Part shown: piece after piece, positions 1-8,818 of the stretch
How the letters are laid out: every line of letters starts with the position of its first letter
How positions within the stretch are numbered: position 1 is the first letter of the stretch
Assembly (NCBI RefSeq): GCF_900115265.1
Contig: NZ_FOVU01000003.1
Coordinates: 744,001-808,000, forward strand
Source of the DNA: Bradyrhizobium sp. Ghvi
Lineage (GTDB): Bacteria; Pseudomonadota; Alphaproteobacteria; Rhizobiales; Xanthobacteraceae
DNA: 64,000 bases
Reading direction: 5' to 3'
Notes under the pieces: generated by a model
Seen by the model: only the letters and a program-made list of their open reading frames with translations
The model's database searches: none
What the model was told of the DNA's origin: nothing
Made by a program: the position numbers and the translations under genes

Positions 1-89
1 CCTTCATCGCAGAGAAGATCGATGATGTGAGAGCCGATGAATCCCGCTCCGCCGGTGACCAGAACGCGCTTTCCCTTGAGCTCAATCAA
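1..89 (-). CDS. NAD-dependent sugar epimerase/dehydratase, N-terminal fragment
   Basis: Only the first 29 or so codons are present; the gene runs off the left edge. The reading frame opens with a TTG preceded by AGGAGG six bases upstream and soon shows the Rossmann motif VTGGAGFIG of short-chain NAD-dependent nucleotide-sugar epimerases and dehydratases. The TTG overlaps the TGA of the aminotransferase upstream (TTGA), so the two are probably translationally coupled. No ATG lies nearby, which supports the TTG start. Substrate cannot be told from the fragment; the context of UDP-amino-sugar genes makes a nucleotide-sugar substrate likely. Confidence 0.8.
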   Translation of the reverse strand, partial: MIELKGKRVLVTGGAGFIGSHIIDLLCDE

Positions 90-1264
90 GATGCCCTCCT
101 GTTGCAGGACCCTGTTGTGACGCTTTGTGATCGCTGCGCCCGGTTGCTGGCGGTTTCGCTGGGCCGCAAGGCTCCGGCGTTCCTCAACGTGGAGACAACT
201 TCGTTCGCCCGGTCCGGCGGCAGCTCCGGATAAATGGGAAGAGAGAGAAAGTCGTTCGCAAGCATCTCGGTTACCGGCAGATCACCGGCCCGGTAACCCA
301 GTTCAGCATAGGCCTTCTGCAGGTGCACCGGAATGGGATAGTGAATCCCCGCACCGATGCCGGCCTCCCGCAACAATGCAAGCGTGTCGTCCCGCCGCTG
401 CAATCTGATGGAATAGACATGATAGACGTGGCGGGAGTGCGAGGGCGGTCGCGGGCGCGCGAATGGGAGCTCAGAAAGCAGTTCGTTGTATCGTTCTGCG
501 ATCGATCGGCGGGCCTCGGTCCAGCGCTCGATGTAGTCCAGCTTGACATTCAGTATCGCGCTCTGGATCTCATCCATGCGATAATTGTATCCGGCAATGA
601 CGTGATCGTATTTTGCCTCTTGCCCCCAGTCGCGCAGCAACGACACACGGCGTGCGAATTCAGGCCGATCGGTTACGACCGCCCCACCCTCCCCGAACGC
701 CCCCAGATTCTTGCCTGGGTAAAAGCTGAAGCATCCCAGATCTCCGATCGACCCTGCGCGGCGTCCCCGGTATTCCGCGCCGTGGGCCTGCGCGGCGTCC
801 TCAATCACGATCAGGCCGTACCGCTGCGCAATCGACATGATGGGATCCATGTCGGCCATCAATCCATGAAGGTGAACCGGCACAATGGCTTTGGTTCGAG
901 AAGTGATCGCAGCCTCGATCAGCCCGGGATCCATCGTCCACGTGACCGGGTCAACATCGACAAAAACAGGTTTGGCGCCGCTGTAGAGTATGGCCGCGGT
1001 TGTCGCCACGAACGTCATGGACACCGTGATGACTTCGTCGCCCGGCCCGACGCCCGCGGCCAACAGCGCAAGGTGGAGCGCAGAGGTCCCACTATTCACT
1101 GCGAGGCAACGCGCAGTCCGGCAATATTCCGCAAAACGCCCCTCGAACGCCGCCACCTCCGGCCCGAGCACAAAATGCCCGCTGCTGACGACCCGTGCCA
1201 CCGCGGCGTCGATTTCCGGCTTGATTTGATGGTATTGGGCTTTCAAATCCAGGAAAGGTATCAA
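86..1264 (-). CDS. DegT/DnrJ/EryC1/StrS-family sugar aminotransferase
   Basis: A 392-residue PLP-dependent aminotransferase of the DegT/DnrJ/EryC1/StrS family, which transfers an amino group from glutamate to a keto-sugar nucleotide. The start MIPFLDLKAQY is the usual family opening. The cofactor-pocket motif IEDAAQAHGA is near residue 154, and the PLP lysine is K185 in YPGKNLGAFGEGG. The last 25 or so residues after the family domain are polar and probably disordered. With the oxidoreductase at 3437-4498 and the acetyltransferase at 1368-1883 it forms the WbpB/WbpE/WbpD-type set that builds a 3-acetamido sugar acid; a WbpE-like role is inferred. An AT-rich gap upstream suggests its own promoter. 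Confidence 0.9.
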   Translation of the reverse strand: MIPFLDLKAQYHQIKPEIDAAVARVVSSGHFVLGPEVAAFEGRFAEYCRTARCLAVNSGTSALHLALLAAGVGPGDEVITVSMTFVATTAAILYSGAKPVFVDVDPVTWTMDPGLIEAAITSRTKAIVPVHLHGLMADMDPIMSIAQRYGLIVIEDAAQAHGAEYRGRRAGSIGDLGCFSFYPGKNLGAFGEGGAVVTDRPEFARRVSLLRDWGQEAKYDHVIAGYNYRMDEIQSAILNVKLDYIERWTEARRSIAERYNELLSELPFARPRPPSHSRHVYHVYSIRLQRRDDTLALLREAGIGAGIHYPIPVHLQKAYAELGYRAGDLPVTEMLANDFLSLPIYPELPPDRANEVVSTLRNAGALRPSETASNRAQRSQSVTTGSCNRRAS

Positions 1265-1367
1265 GATTCAAACCTTGAATTGGAGCGGCGCTATTAAATA
1301 ATTAACTCGAAATATAATATTTAATCAAGCGTAAATTTTGAATAAGATCAATTCGGGTTAATTCAAC
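1265..1367. promoter_or_regulatory. AT-rich intergenic island upstream of the aminotransferase gene
   Basis: This gap is dominated by A and T, with runs such as ATTAAATAATTAA and ATATAATATTTAAT, against clearly GC-rich genes on both sides. It separates the acetyltransferase from the aminotransferase on the same strand and is the likely promoter of the latter. No unique sigma-70 box could be assigned because many TA-rich hexamers overlap. AT-rich islands of this kind are typical targets of H-NS-like and Ros/MucR-like regulators. Confidence 0.5.
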
Positions 1368-1883
1368 CTAGCCCGGGGATCCGCTGACGAGAGCACGATC
1401 GACCGTGGCCCTGCTTCCGGCTGCGGACATGGGCCGGGCAGGTACTCCGGCGACGGTGGCACCAGGGGCAACATCTCTTGTCACGACGGAGCCCGCGCCG
1501 ACGGTCGCACCCGCACCGATCGTGACACCGCATAGAATTGTTGCGTTGGAACCGATGGCAGCCCCCTTGCCGACGAGAGTGCGCTCCAATGTCCAGTCCG
1601 AAGCTTGCTGAGGACGACCATTCGCGGTCGTTGCCTTCGGATATTTATCGTTCGTGAACATCACGCCATGACCGATAAACACCTCGTCCTCGAGTGTGAC
1701 GCCTTCGCAGATGAAGCTATGCGATGATACTTTGCACCGCGCGCCGATCCTTGCTCCCGTCTGGATTTCGACGAAAGCTCCGATCCTGCTCTCATCGCCA
1801 ACTGTGCAGCCGTACAGATTGACCAGTTCCGGATGAAGGATACGGACATCGCGACCAAGTTCCACGTCTGGTGTGATAGGCAT
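1368..1883 (-). CDS. Left-handed beta-helix (hexapeptide repeat) N-acetyltransferase
   Basis: A 171-residue acyltransferase built of hexapeptide repeats ([LIV]-G-X4 type: IGAFVE, IGARCK, IGSNAT, VGAGSV), ending with the VAGVPARP motif common in sugar O- and N-acetyltransferases. The start was placed at the ATG at 1883, with GGAG eight bases upstream; a longer frame to 1976 would overlap the flippase gene. Size and neighbours (Gfo/Idh oxidoreductase, aminotransferase, UDP-sugar dehydrogenase) fit a WbpD/WlbB-like enzyme that acetylates the 3-amino group of a UDP-2-acetamido-3-amino-uronate. Its exact substrate is inferred from context. Confidence 0.85.
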   Translation of the reverse strand: MPITPDVELGRDVRILHPELVNLYGCTVGDESRIGAFVEIQTGARIGARCKVSSHSFICEGVTLEDEVFIGHGVMFTNDKYPKATTANGRPQQASDWTLERTLVGKGAAIGSNATILCGVTIGAGATVGAGSVVTRDVAPGATVAGVPARPMSAAGSRATVDRALVSGSPG

Positions 1884-1914
1884 ATCCCGCGCTCCGAATG
1901 ATGTCGTAGGGCTG

Positions 1915-3405
1915 CTATGGCGTCGTCCGCGAAGGCCATAGGCCAGGCGCCACTCTCGCCAGGCCGGCTGCGGCATAGTGAAACTGCTGCAACAGCGGGT
2001 GCCCAGTGGCCATCAGTCCAAGCCACCAACAGAGCACGGCGACGGAGAAGGCCGACGCCAACCCGGCACCCGAGGTAAGGCCTCCAGCTTCCGTCAGCGC
2101 CGCGCAAATAGAAGCACCGGCAATCGCCAGAACCGTTACAGCTCCGCTTCTCCATAGGGCGCGTACAAACTCGACGGGCCGAAGGCCGAGGTGTCGTCCC
2201 AAGAAGTAGAACGCAACCGTCGCTTGAAATGGCAATGTCACAAGAGCGGATGCAGCAACGGCGTGCACTCCAAGAAACGAGGCGCCCAGGATGACCAGAA
2301 GTGATGGTGGCAGCGAAATTAACGAGGAGATCAGCGCATCCTGCACCCTTCCGACCGCAACGAACACCGGGTAGGTCAGGCATGCCGCGAAAAGCGCAAG
2401 GTTGCCAATACAGAGCAGTTGCACCAGCGGAACCGTCTCGAGCCACGTCGGGCCGAGCCAAATCAGAATGATTGGCCGGGCCATGATTGCCATGAATATC
2501 AAAAACGGCCACTGCACCGCGGAGAGCAACTGAATGGCCTCCAGATAGAGGGCCTTGAGATCGCCGCCTGCTTTGTTTCGCGCAACAATTGCCGGCATGA
2601 CGACCGGACCTATGACTTGGGTAACCAGCTTATCGAAGATCTGCGTCGATGCGGTTGCCCGGCTGTAAAGACCGACGGCCGTGAAGTCGAGCACTCTCGC
2701 CAGGAACAGTTGCGGTGCTAAACCATAGAACACGTTTACAACACTAACCGCCCCCGAGTAGAGGCCGAAGCCGACGATCTCTCGGCAATCGACCAAGGAG
2801 GGCCGCATCGCATCAAAATCTCTACGCCATAGCAGCAGCATCCCGGCCAGCACCGCGTTGCCGGCCACCCCTCCCCAGAGTGGGGCCGTGTAGCTGAAGT
2901 GGGCCATTGCGAGCCCGACCGAAACGACAGCGATGGTCATTCCAGCCGCGAGGTTGCAGATTGCAAGCACGCCAAACTGCATCTCGCGACGAAACAATGC
3001 GGCTATCGTTCCGGAGAACGGCAGCAAGAGAAGATTTAATGAGGCAACCTCGATCCCTCCGCCCAAGCGGTCAAGCTCGAAGAAGCGCGCGATCGGCTGC
3101 GCAGACAGGAACAGCGCGAAAGCCGTGCTAGCCGAAATCATGAGGGTAATCGTGAACGTGGTCTGCACGCTCGCGCGCGACAACTCGCGCTTCTGAATCA
3201 GATAGCTTGCGCCTGCAAACTCCTGGAAGCAGGCGGCAATGATCGACGTGATGGCGTTCGCGACGGCATAGATGCCAAACTCTTCCGGAGACAGCAAACG
3301 GGCAAGCACGGCGGTCGCGACAAAGACCAGCAGCAGGCCGACGTAACGGTCGAGCGCCGAGAACAGAATGGAGCGCTGCACGGACTTCATTGCATCGTCT
3401 GTCAT
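1915..3405 (-). CDS. Wzx-type oligosaccharide flippase (MATE/MOP superfamily)
   Basis: A 496-residue polytopic inner-membrane protein with about 12-14 hydrophobic segments and the N-terminal signature of polysaccharide exporters (transmembrane helix, LARLLSPEEFGIYAVANA). Such proteins flip undecaprenyl-diphosphate-linked repeat units to the periplasmic face. It lies 31 bases from both neighbours on the same strand, so it belongs to the amino-sugar operon and is the natural exporter of the repeat unit made there. An alternative start five codons in (MKSVQRS) is possible. Wzx proteins differ widely in sequence, so no specific glycan can be assigned. Confidence 0.85.
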   Translation of the reverse strand: MTDDAMKSVQRSILFSALDRYVGLLLVFVATAVLARLLSPEEFGIYAVANAITSIIAACFQEFAGASYLIQKRELSRASVQTTFTITLMISASTAFALFLSAQPIARFFELDRLGGGIEVASLNLLLLPFSGTIAALFRREMQFGVLAICNLAAGMTIAVVSVGLAMAHFSYTAPLWGGVAGNAVLAGMLLLWRRDFDAMRPSLVDCREIVGFGLYSGAVSVVNVFYGLAPQLFLARVLDFTAVGLYSRATASTQIFDKLVTQVIGPVVMPAIVARNKAGGDLKALYLEAIQLLSAVQWPFLIFMAIMARPIILIWLGPTWLETVPLVQLLCIGNLALFAACLTYPVFVAVGRVQDALISSLISLPPSLLVILGASFLGVHAVAASALVTLPFQATVAFYFLGRHLGLRPVEFVRALWRSGAVTVLAIAGASICAALTEAGGLTSGAGLASAFSVAVLCWWLGLMATGHPLLQQFHYAAAGLARVAPGLWPSRTTP

Positions 3406-3436
3406 GTAGGTCAGGTGAGCTGGGTCGCCGCGCCCG

Positions 3437-4498
3437 TCATGCCATCGCCCTGGCGAGCTGCCGGGTTCCGTGAGATTCGCCTAGCAATACGGGCGCACCC
3501 TGTTTTGCGATCGAGCGCGATGCCGCTTCCAAAACCTCGATCACGCGGAGTCCCGAGGTGCCGCTGGAAATCGGCTGGCCACCGGAGCGTACGCAATCGA
3601 CAAAGTGCTCCACCTCGGTCTGCAGTGCCTCAGTTGGCGATATGTGCGGAGCCCACATGTCGCCGGCGCGATACCCGATCCGCAATTGGTGCGCGTCCTC
3701 GGGTGGCACATCAAGCGTGATTCCCTTGTCATAGACCTTGATCTTCTCGGTCGGCTCGAGATCGTCGTAGACGATCATCTTTTTGCTGCCTCCAATGAAC
3801 GTTTGGCGCACCTTGACGGGCGAGAGCCAATTGACGCTGACATGCGCCACGCACGCGTCGGCAAAGAAAAGCGTGATGTGCGCCATGTTCTCGGGCGAGC
3901 CGACGACGTGGCACGACCCGGTTGCCGAAACGGCGATCGGCGACTGATCGAGGATATGGTGGATGATGGAGATATCGTGCACCGCCAGGTCCCAGATTAC
4001 GTTTACGTCCTTTTGAAACAGGCCGAGACTCGCGCGTGTGCTGTCGTAGTAGTAGATGTCTCCGAGTTCTCGGCTCAGCAGGAGCTCCCGAATCTTCTGA
4101 ACTGCCGGTGTGTAGAGGAAGGTATGATCGACCATGAGCGTCAGTCCGCGCCGATCCGCTTCCTCGATCAAGCGAATCACGAGCTCAGCGCTCGGCGCAA
4201 GCGGCTTTTCGACCAGAACATGCTTTCCGGCCTTTAACGCCGCAATTGCCAGCTCGTAATGCGTATGCACCGGCGTAGCGATAGCGATTGCGTCGATACG
4301 CGCGTCCTTCAGCAGATCCTCGTAGCGACTGGTCGTTTCCACCGCCGGGTAAAGCTGCTTTATCGCGCCGAGCCTTCCTGAGTTCAGGTCGCTCACGCTG
4401 ACGACACGGGCGCCAGGATTGATCGAGAAATTTCGAACGAGATTTGGGCCCCAGTAACCGTAGCCCACGACGCCGATTCCAAGTTGACTGTCTCGCAT
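3437..4498 (-). CDS. Gfo/Idh/MocA-family nucleotide-sugar oxidoreductase
   Basis: A 353-residue NAD-dependent oxidoreductase. It shows the Rossmann motif GVVGYGYWG near residues 9-17, the family EKPL motif at 97-100 and a conserved DLAVHDISI segment in the catalytic domain. The nearest functional analogue is WbpB/WlbA, which oxidises C3 of a UDP-2-acetamido-uronate to give the 3-keto substrate of a DegT aminotransferase; such an aminotransferase and an acetyltransferase follow in the same operon. The start at 4498 has GAGG five bases upstream. An upstream ATG at 4537 has a weaker site. The exact sugar is inferred. Confidence 0.87.
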   Translation of the reverse strand: MRDSQLGIGVVGYGYWGPNLVRNFSINPGARVVSVSDLNSGRLGAIKQLYPAVETTSRYEDLLKDARIDAIAIATPVHTHYELAIAALKAGKHVLVEKPLAPSAELVIRLIEEADRRGLTLMVDHTFLYTPAVQKIRELLLSRELGDIYYYDSTRASLGLFQKDVNVIWDLAVHDISIIHHILDQSPIAVSATGSCHVVGSPENMAHITLFFADACVAHVSVNWLSPVKVRQTFIGGSKKMIVYDDLEPTEKIKVYDKGITLDVPPEDAHQLRIGYRAGDMWAPHISPTEALQTEVEHFVDCVRSGGQPISSGTSGLRVIEVLEAASRSIAKQGAPVLLGESHGTRQLARAMA

Positions 4499-4567
4499 GC
4501 TAGCCTCGATCCACCCAGAGGGTACGCCTCTACTCATCCCATTGCCGATGATCGCTTCACGCGGGCA

Positions 4568-5830
4568 TCAGGTCCGCGCCGGCATGTCCTGCCATATGCC
4601 TCGCGTATCTATGACGTCGAGATGTCGGCGCTCCGAAAGGGGCACCATCTTGAATTCGTCGTGATCCACGAGGAGAACCGCGATTTCGCAACTACGCAGA
4701 GCCTCCTCGATGTTCACGAACCCGACGCGATGATCGGCCAACTGGGGTGGCAGACGGCGAAGGTTCGGCTCAACGACCTTGACGCGCTCTCCGTACTTCG
4801 CAGCGAGATGCGTGGCGATCTCCATGGCGGGACTTTCACGCAGATCGTCGACATTGGCCTTGAAGGTCAATCCACAACAAGCGACGTTTGCATAGGGATG
4901 ATCGTCGATCAGCGCCTCTGTACGTTCGATGATCTTCTGAGTTTTGGCATTGTTGACTTCCCGGCTGGTTCGCATCACCCGAGCGATATCTGGCGCAGAG
5001 TCGATGATGAACCAGGGATCGACTGCAATGCAGTGCCCGCCCACCCCCGGTCCTGGCCGCAATACGTTTACGCGAGGGTGGCGGTTGGCGATGTCGATCA
5101 CCTCCCAGACATTGATGTCGAACCTATCGCAAATCAGCGAGAGTTCGTTCGCAAAGGCTATGTTGGTATCGCGGAAGGCGTTCTCCGTCAGTTTGACCAA
5201 TTCGGCTGTGCGGGCCGTAGTACCGACGCAGGCGCCGCGAACGAACATCTTGTAGAAGCGCTGGGCCCGCCGCGTGCAGGTTGGCGTAATTCCCCCAATG
5301 CATCTGTCATTGTTGATGAGCTCGGTCAGGATACGTCCCGGCAACACGCGTTCTGGGCAGTAGGCGACGTAGATTGCCCCGTCTTCCCTGCCGTTGATGC
5401 CTATGTGCAAGTCTGGCCTGCGCTCGATGATCCGTTTTGCGATCGCCTCAGTGGTCCCGATCGGCGACGTCGATTCGAGGATGACGAGATTGCCTGGTGC
5501 AAGGATATCGACGATCTTGTCGACTGCGGCATTCACACTTGACAAGTCTGGACGGTTCTCGTGATCGATCGGCGTCGGCACTGCGATGATGAAGACGTCG
5601 GCAGGCTGCGGCTTGGTGGAGGTTGTCAGGGCGCCGCTCGACACGACCTTCGAAACGAGACCATCGAGATCGGGCTCCGCAATGTGAATCTTTCCGGATG
5701 CGACCGTATCGACGATACGCTCATTGGTGTCGATCCCGACCACCTGCATTCCCCGGCTCGCAATCAGCGCTGCGGTCGGGAGCCCGATATAGCCAAGTCC
5801 AACGACGTTGATCTTCTGAAATTCAGGCAT
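4568..5830 (-). CDS. wecC: UDP-N-acetyl-D-mannosaminuronate dehydrogenase
   Basis: A 420-residue nucleotide-sugar 6-dehydrogenase of the UDP-glucose/GDP-mannose family, which oxidises UDP-ManNAc at C6 to UDP-ManNAcA with two NAD+. Features seen are the N-terminal NAD motif VVGLGYIGLP (residues 9-18), a catalytic lysine in AELVKLTEN (K213), and the catalytic cysteine C267 within the GPGVGGHCIAVDPWFI stretch, which is especially close to WecC. The C-terminal UDP-binding domain follows. It starts with ATG eight bases inside the end of wecB, so the pair is coupled. A UDP-GlcNAc 6-dehydrogenase role (WbpA) is the main alternative, but wecB next to it favours WecC. Confidence 0.9.
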   Translation of the reverse strand: MPEFQKINVVGLGYIGLPTAALIASRGMQVVGIDTNERIVDTVASGKIHIAEPDLDGLVSKVVSSGALTTSTKPQPADVFIIAVPTPIDHENRPDLSSVNAAVDKIVDILAPGNLVILESTSPIGTTEAIAKRIIERRPDLHIGINGREDGAIYVAYCPERVLPGRILTELINNDRCIGGITPTCTRRAQRFYKMFVRGACVGTTARTAELVKLTENAFRDTNIAFANELSLICDRFDINVWEVIDIANRHPRVNVLRPGPGVGGHCIAVDPWFIIDSAPDIARVMRTSREVNNAKTQKIIERTEALIDDHPYANVACCGLTFKANVDDLRESPAMEIATHLAAKYGERVKVVEPNLRRLPPQLADHRVGFVNIEEALRSCEIAVLLVDHDEFKMVPLSERRHLDVIDTRGIWQDMPART

Positions 5831-6947
5831 CGAGAAGCACCTTCACGATACGCTCGCTCGCGCGCCCGTCACCGAACGGATTGTGCGAACGGGCCATGGC
5901 GGCATAAGTCTCGTCGTCGTCGAGCAAGCGAACTGTTTCGGCAACGATCTTGTCGTAGTTCGCGCCGACCAGGCGCGCCGTCCCGGCCTCCACCCCCTCG
6001 GGGCGCTCGGTCGTGTCGCGCATCACCAGGACTGGCTTCCCGAAAGTGGGAGCCTCCTCCTGGACGCCGCCTGAATCCGTCAGGACCAGATGCGACAACG
6101 AGAGCAGGCTCACGAAGTCCGTGTATTCCTGGGGGGAGATAAGGACGACCCTCGGGTGTTCCGACAGTCGGGACGCAAACAAGTCGCGGACATTCGGATT
6201 CGGATGCACGGGGAGCACGACAGCAACGTCTTCCCTGTGCAGGATCGTTTCCAACGCGTTCACGATGTTGATTACGCCGCCGCCAAAATTCTCCCGGCGG
6301 TGGCAGGTCACCAGGATGATGCGCCGATTGCCGTGACGCTTCTTGATGTCGTCCCAGCGGCACGAAAGCCCCGGATCGGATTCGACCATGGCTTTCGCGA
6401 GGATGAGCGCGTCCACCACCGTGTTGCCGGTGACGTGGATGCGGTCGTCCGATACGTTCTCAGACCGCAGCGCGCACGCAGCGCGCTCTGTCGGGGCGAA
6501 ATGCTGATCGGCGATCGACCCGACGATCTTGCGGTTCACCTCCTCGGGCCACGGAGAAAATATGTCGCCGCTACGCAGTCCTGCCTCGATGTGCGAAACC
6601 GGTATCCGGTGGTAGTAGGACGCCAGCGCGCCGACCATGGCGGTCGCCGTGTCGCCTTGGACGATAACCCTCGTAGGCTTCACCTTGTCGAGGAGTTCAC
6701 CGATCTCTCCGAGCAAGCGGGCAGTCAGATGATCCAGCGTCTGATTGTCCGTCATGACGTTCAGATCAAAATCCGGAACTACCTTGGCGAGCTTGAGGAC
6801 CTGATCGAGCAGTTGTCGATGCTGTGCCGTCGCACAGATCGTCAGGGAGATGTCCTTGCGATTCTCGGCCTTGAGGCGGTTGATGACCGGAAAGAGCTTG
6901 ATTGCTTCGGGCCGGGTTCCCAAGAGGATGAAAAAATGCTTGCGCAC
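5823..6947 (-). CDS. wecB: Non-hydrolysing UDP-N-acetylglucosamine 2-epimerase
   Basis: A 374-residue cytosolic enzyme interconverting UDP-GlcNAc and UDP-ManNAc. It opens with the family signature LLGTRPEAIKLFPV and carries the conserved VQGDTATAMVG, HIEAGLRSGD, CHRRENFGGG and TDSGGVQEEAP segments of non-hydrolysing epimerases. The start codon is GTG, with GGAGGG six bases upstream, and lies three bases after the wecG stop. wecG, wecB and wecC are therefore one translationally linked unit that makes and transfers ManNAcA. Confidence 0.94.
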   Translation of the reverse strand: MRKHFFILLGTRPEAIKLFPVINRLKAENRKDISLTICATAQHRQLLDQVLKLAKVVPDFDLNVMTDNQTLDHLTARLLGEIGELLDKVKPTRVIVQGDTATAMVGALASYYHRIPVSHIEAGLRSGDIFSPWPEEVNRKIVGSIADQHFAPTERAACALRSENVSDDRIHVTGNTVVDALILAKAMVESDPGLSCRWDDIKKRHGNRRIILVTCHRRENFGGGVINIVNALETILHREDVAVVLPVHPNPNVRDLFASRLSEHPRVVLISPQEYTDFVSLLSLSHLVLTDSGGVQEEAPTFGKPVLVMRDTTERPEGVEAGTARLVGANYDKIVAETVRLLDDDETYAAMARSHNPFGDGRASERIVKVLLDA

Positions 6948-6950
6948 GTC

Positions 6951-7745
6951 TCACCCTCCGATCCGGCTCGGGCCCGGCGGCACGGAACCCGGCGCGCCCA
7001 GCGTATGCTGAATCGCCTGCTTGATGAGCGCTTGCGCCAGGATCCTCGCAAACAGCGTGTTTGTCGTGGCGTATCGCCACCACATCCGTCCGGGTTCCTG
7101 ATAGATGCGATACAGCCATTCGAGGCCCAGCCTCTGCATCTGCGCTGGTGCGCGTCGAACGGTGCCTGCAAGAATATCGAACGCGCCACCCACGCCCATG
7201 ATGAAAGGTACGCCGAGATCATCGCGGTGGGCGGCCAGAAAGCGCTCCTTCCGAGGTGTCGGCATTCCGATGAAGAGACAATCGGCCCCGCTGGATCGGA
7301 TATCCCGAACGACGTCACTCTCCTGCGCGGGTTTGAAGTAGCCGTCATGCCAGCCCGCGAAGACAAGTGAGGGATGTCTCCCGCGTGCGCGTTGCATTGC
7401 CTCGTGCAGCACGGCTTGGGTGGCTCCCAGGAAATACGGCTTGAAACCTTCCCGCGCACACACCGCGAGTAGTTCGGCCAGGAGATCGACGCCGGTGACT
7501 CGCGACGTTGCCGGAAGCCCGACGGCTCGAGCGCCCCAGAGAATCCCCATGCCGTCTATGCTGACAATGTCGCTGTTGGCGACATCGGCCGCGAGCACGG
7601 GATCGGATCGCATCTTGACGAATTTGGCGACGTTCAGCGCCACGTGCTGCAGTCGTCGGCGGCTGCGCATGGCGCCGCACGCCAGCTCTACGGTTTCCGC
7701 CATAGTCAGCAGGTCGATGGGGCACGCCAGGAACGATGCTCGCAT
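6951..7745 (-). CDS. wecG: WecG/TagA/CpsF-family N-acetylmannosaminuronyl transferase
   Basis: A 264-residue GT26-family glycosyltransferase. WecG in enterobacterial common antigen transfers ManNAcA from the UDP-sugar to undecaprenyl-diphospho-GlcNAc; TagA is the teichoic acid relative. Visible family motifs include SIDGMGILWGAR, RVTGVDLL, FLGATQAV, IGMPTPRKERF and MGVGGAFDILAG, then a basic, aromatic C-terminus (LEWLYRIYQEPGRMWWRY) thought to contact the membrane. The start at 7745 has GGAGGG nine bases upstream; an ATG at 7769 has no ribosome site. Together with wecB and wecC it argues that ManNAcA or a derivative is a residue of the polymer. Confidence 0.88.
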   Translation of the reverse strand: MRASFLACPIDLLTMAETVELACGAMRSRRRLQHVALNVAKFVKMRSDPVLAADVANSDIVSIDGMGILWGARAVGLPATSRVTGVDLLAELLAVCAREGFKPYFLGATQAVLHEAMQRARGRHPSLVFAGWHDGYFKPAQESDVVRDIRSSGADCLFIGMPTPRKERFLAAHRDDLGVPFIMGVGGAFDILAGTVRRAPAQMQRLGLEWLYRIYQEPGRMWWRYATTNTLFARILAQALIKQAIQHTLGAPGSVPPGPSRIGG

Positions 7746-7914
7746 TTGAATCGACCCTCCAAAATGCAATTTTGTTTAACTTGCATTTAAGATTATAATA
7801 ACGATAATAAATTGCAAATATTTAATTGCAAGGATTAAATGCGCGGTTTCCAGCGGCCGTAGAATGGCGGTTACGGCGCCGATGGACTCCCAACGCACCG
7901 GGGGAAATTAAATA
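7746..7914. promoter_or_regulatory. Divergent AT-rich promoter region, wecG / GT2
   Basis: This 169-bp gap lies between divergently oriented genes. About 90 bp of it is nearly pure AT, including AATTTTGTTTAACTT, ATTATAATAACGATAATAA and AAATATTTAATTGCAA. GGGGGAAAT just before 7915 serves as the ribosome site for the glycosyltransferase. It must carry promoters for both directions; individual -35/-10 boxes cannot be resolved by eye. Confidence 0.55.
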
Positions 7915-8802
7915 ATGATTTCGGTAATTATTCCCCACCTCAACCAGGCGGAGGCTCTGGAAGCCTGCTTGCGAAGCCTGGATGCACAGACCCTGTCCCG
8001 GGACCTGTTCGAGATCATCGTGGTGGACAATGGCTCGGCGATATCGCCGATGGACGTCCTTGCAAGCCATCCTGACGTAAGGCTGGAGCGCGAACTACGT
8101 CCGGGTCCGGGGCCGGCGCGGAACACGGGCGTTGCTGCTGCCAAAGGCGAGATCCTCGCCTTCATCGACGCCGATTGCAGAGCCCATCAGGACTGGCTGA
8201 GCAGCGTCCTAAAATGGATTTCCATGTCGCCAGCTGGCACGGTTCTCGGCGGCGATGTTCGCATTTGGCGGCCTGACGATGCGGAGCTTGATGCAATTGC
8301 GGCTTACGAGAGCGTCTTTGCTTATCGCTTCAAGCTCTATATCGAGCGCCACGGTTATTCCGGTACTGGCAACATGGCGGTACTTCGCCGCGACTTCGAT
8401 CGCGTTGGGCCTTTTGCAGGTATTGATATAGCCGAAGATATGGAGTGGGGAGAGCGTGCGTTGCGCGCGGGACTTCGATTCCGATACACTCCTGAAATGA
8501 TCGTCTTCCATCCGGCTCGGCGCTCACTCCAGGAACTCTACGCCAAATGGGACCGACATATCGCGCACTATCGCAACATGGCGGAACGTAAACCTGCTTG
8601 GCAATTGCGCTGGATTGCACAAGCGTTTCTCATCTTCGCGTCGCTCGCCCCAAACGCCGTGACTGTGCTAACCAGTGATCGCCTGCATGGTGGTGGCGTC
8701 CGCCTTAAGGCAATTGCGGTATTGTGTGCTGTCCGCAGCCACCGCGCCATGACAATGCTCTCGCACCTGCGAGGCCGGCAAGCGGTCGCCTGGAATCGTT
8801 AG
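7915..8802 (+). CDS. Family 2 glycosyltransferase
   Basis: A 295-residue GT-A fold glycosyltransferase. The N-terminus MISVIIPHLNQ and VVDNGS (near residue 37) form the nucleotide-binding start. D85-A-D87 in FIDADC is the metal-binding DXD-type motif, and E174-D175 in AEDMEWGERAL is the usual ED catalytic-base region. A hydrophobic segment near residues 205-225 may anchor it to the inner membrane. It is monocistronic and convergent with the gene at 8819-9991. It most likely adds one sugar to the lipid-linked repeat unit; donor and acceptor are unknown. Confidence 0.88.
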   Translation: MISVIIPHLNQAEALEACLRSLDAQTLSRDLFEIIVVDNGSAISPMDVLASHPDVRLERELRPGPGPARNTGVAAAKGEILAFIDADCRAHQDWLSSVLKWISMSPAGTVLGGDVRIWRPDDAELDAIAAYESVFAYRFKLYIERHGYSGTGNMAVLRRDFDRVGPFAGIDIAEDMEWGERALRAGLRFRYTPEMIVFHPARRSLQELYAKWDRHIAHYRNMAERKPAWQLRWIAQAFLIFASLAPNAVTVLTSDRLHGGGVRLKAIAVLCAVRSHRAMTMLSHLRGRQAVAWNR

Positions 8803-8818
8803 CAAAACGAGAGTTCCA

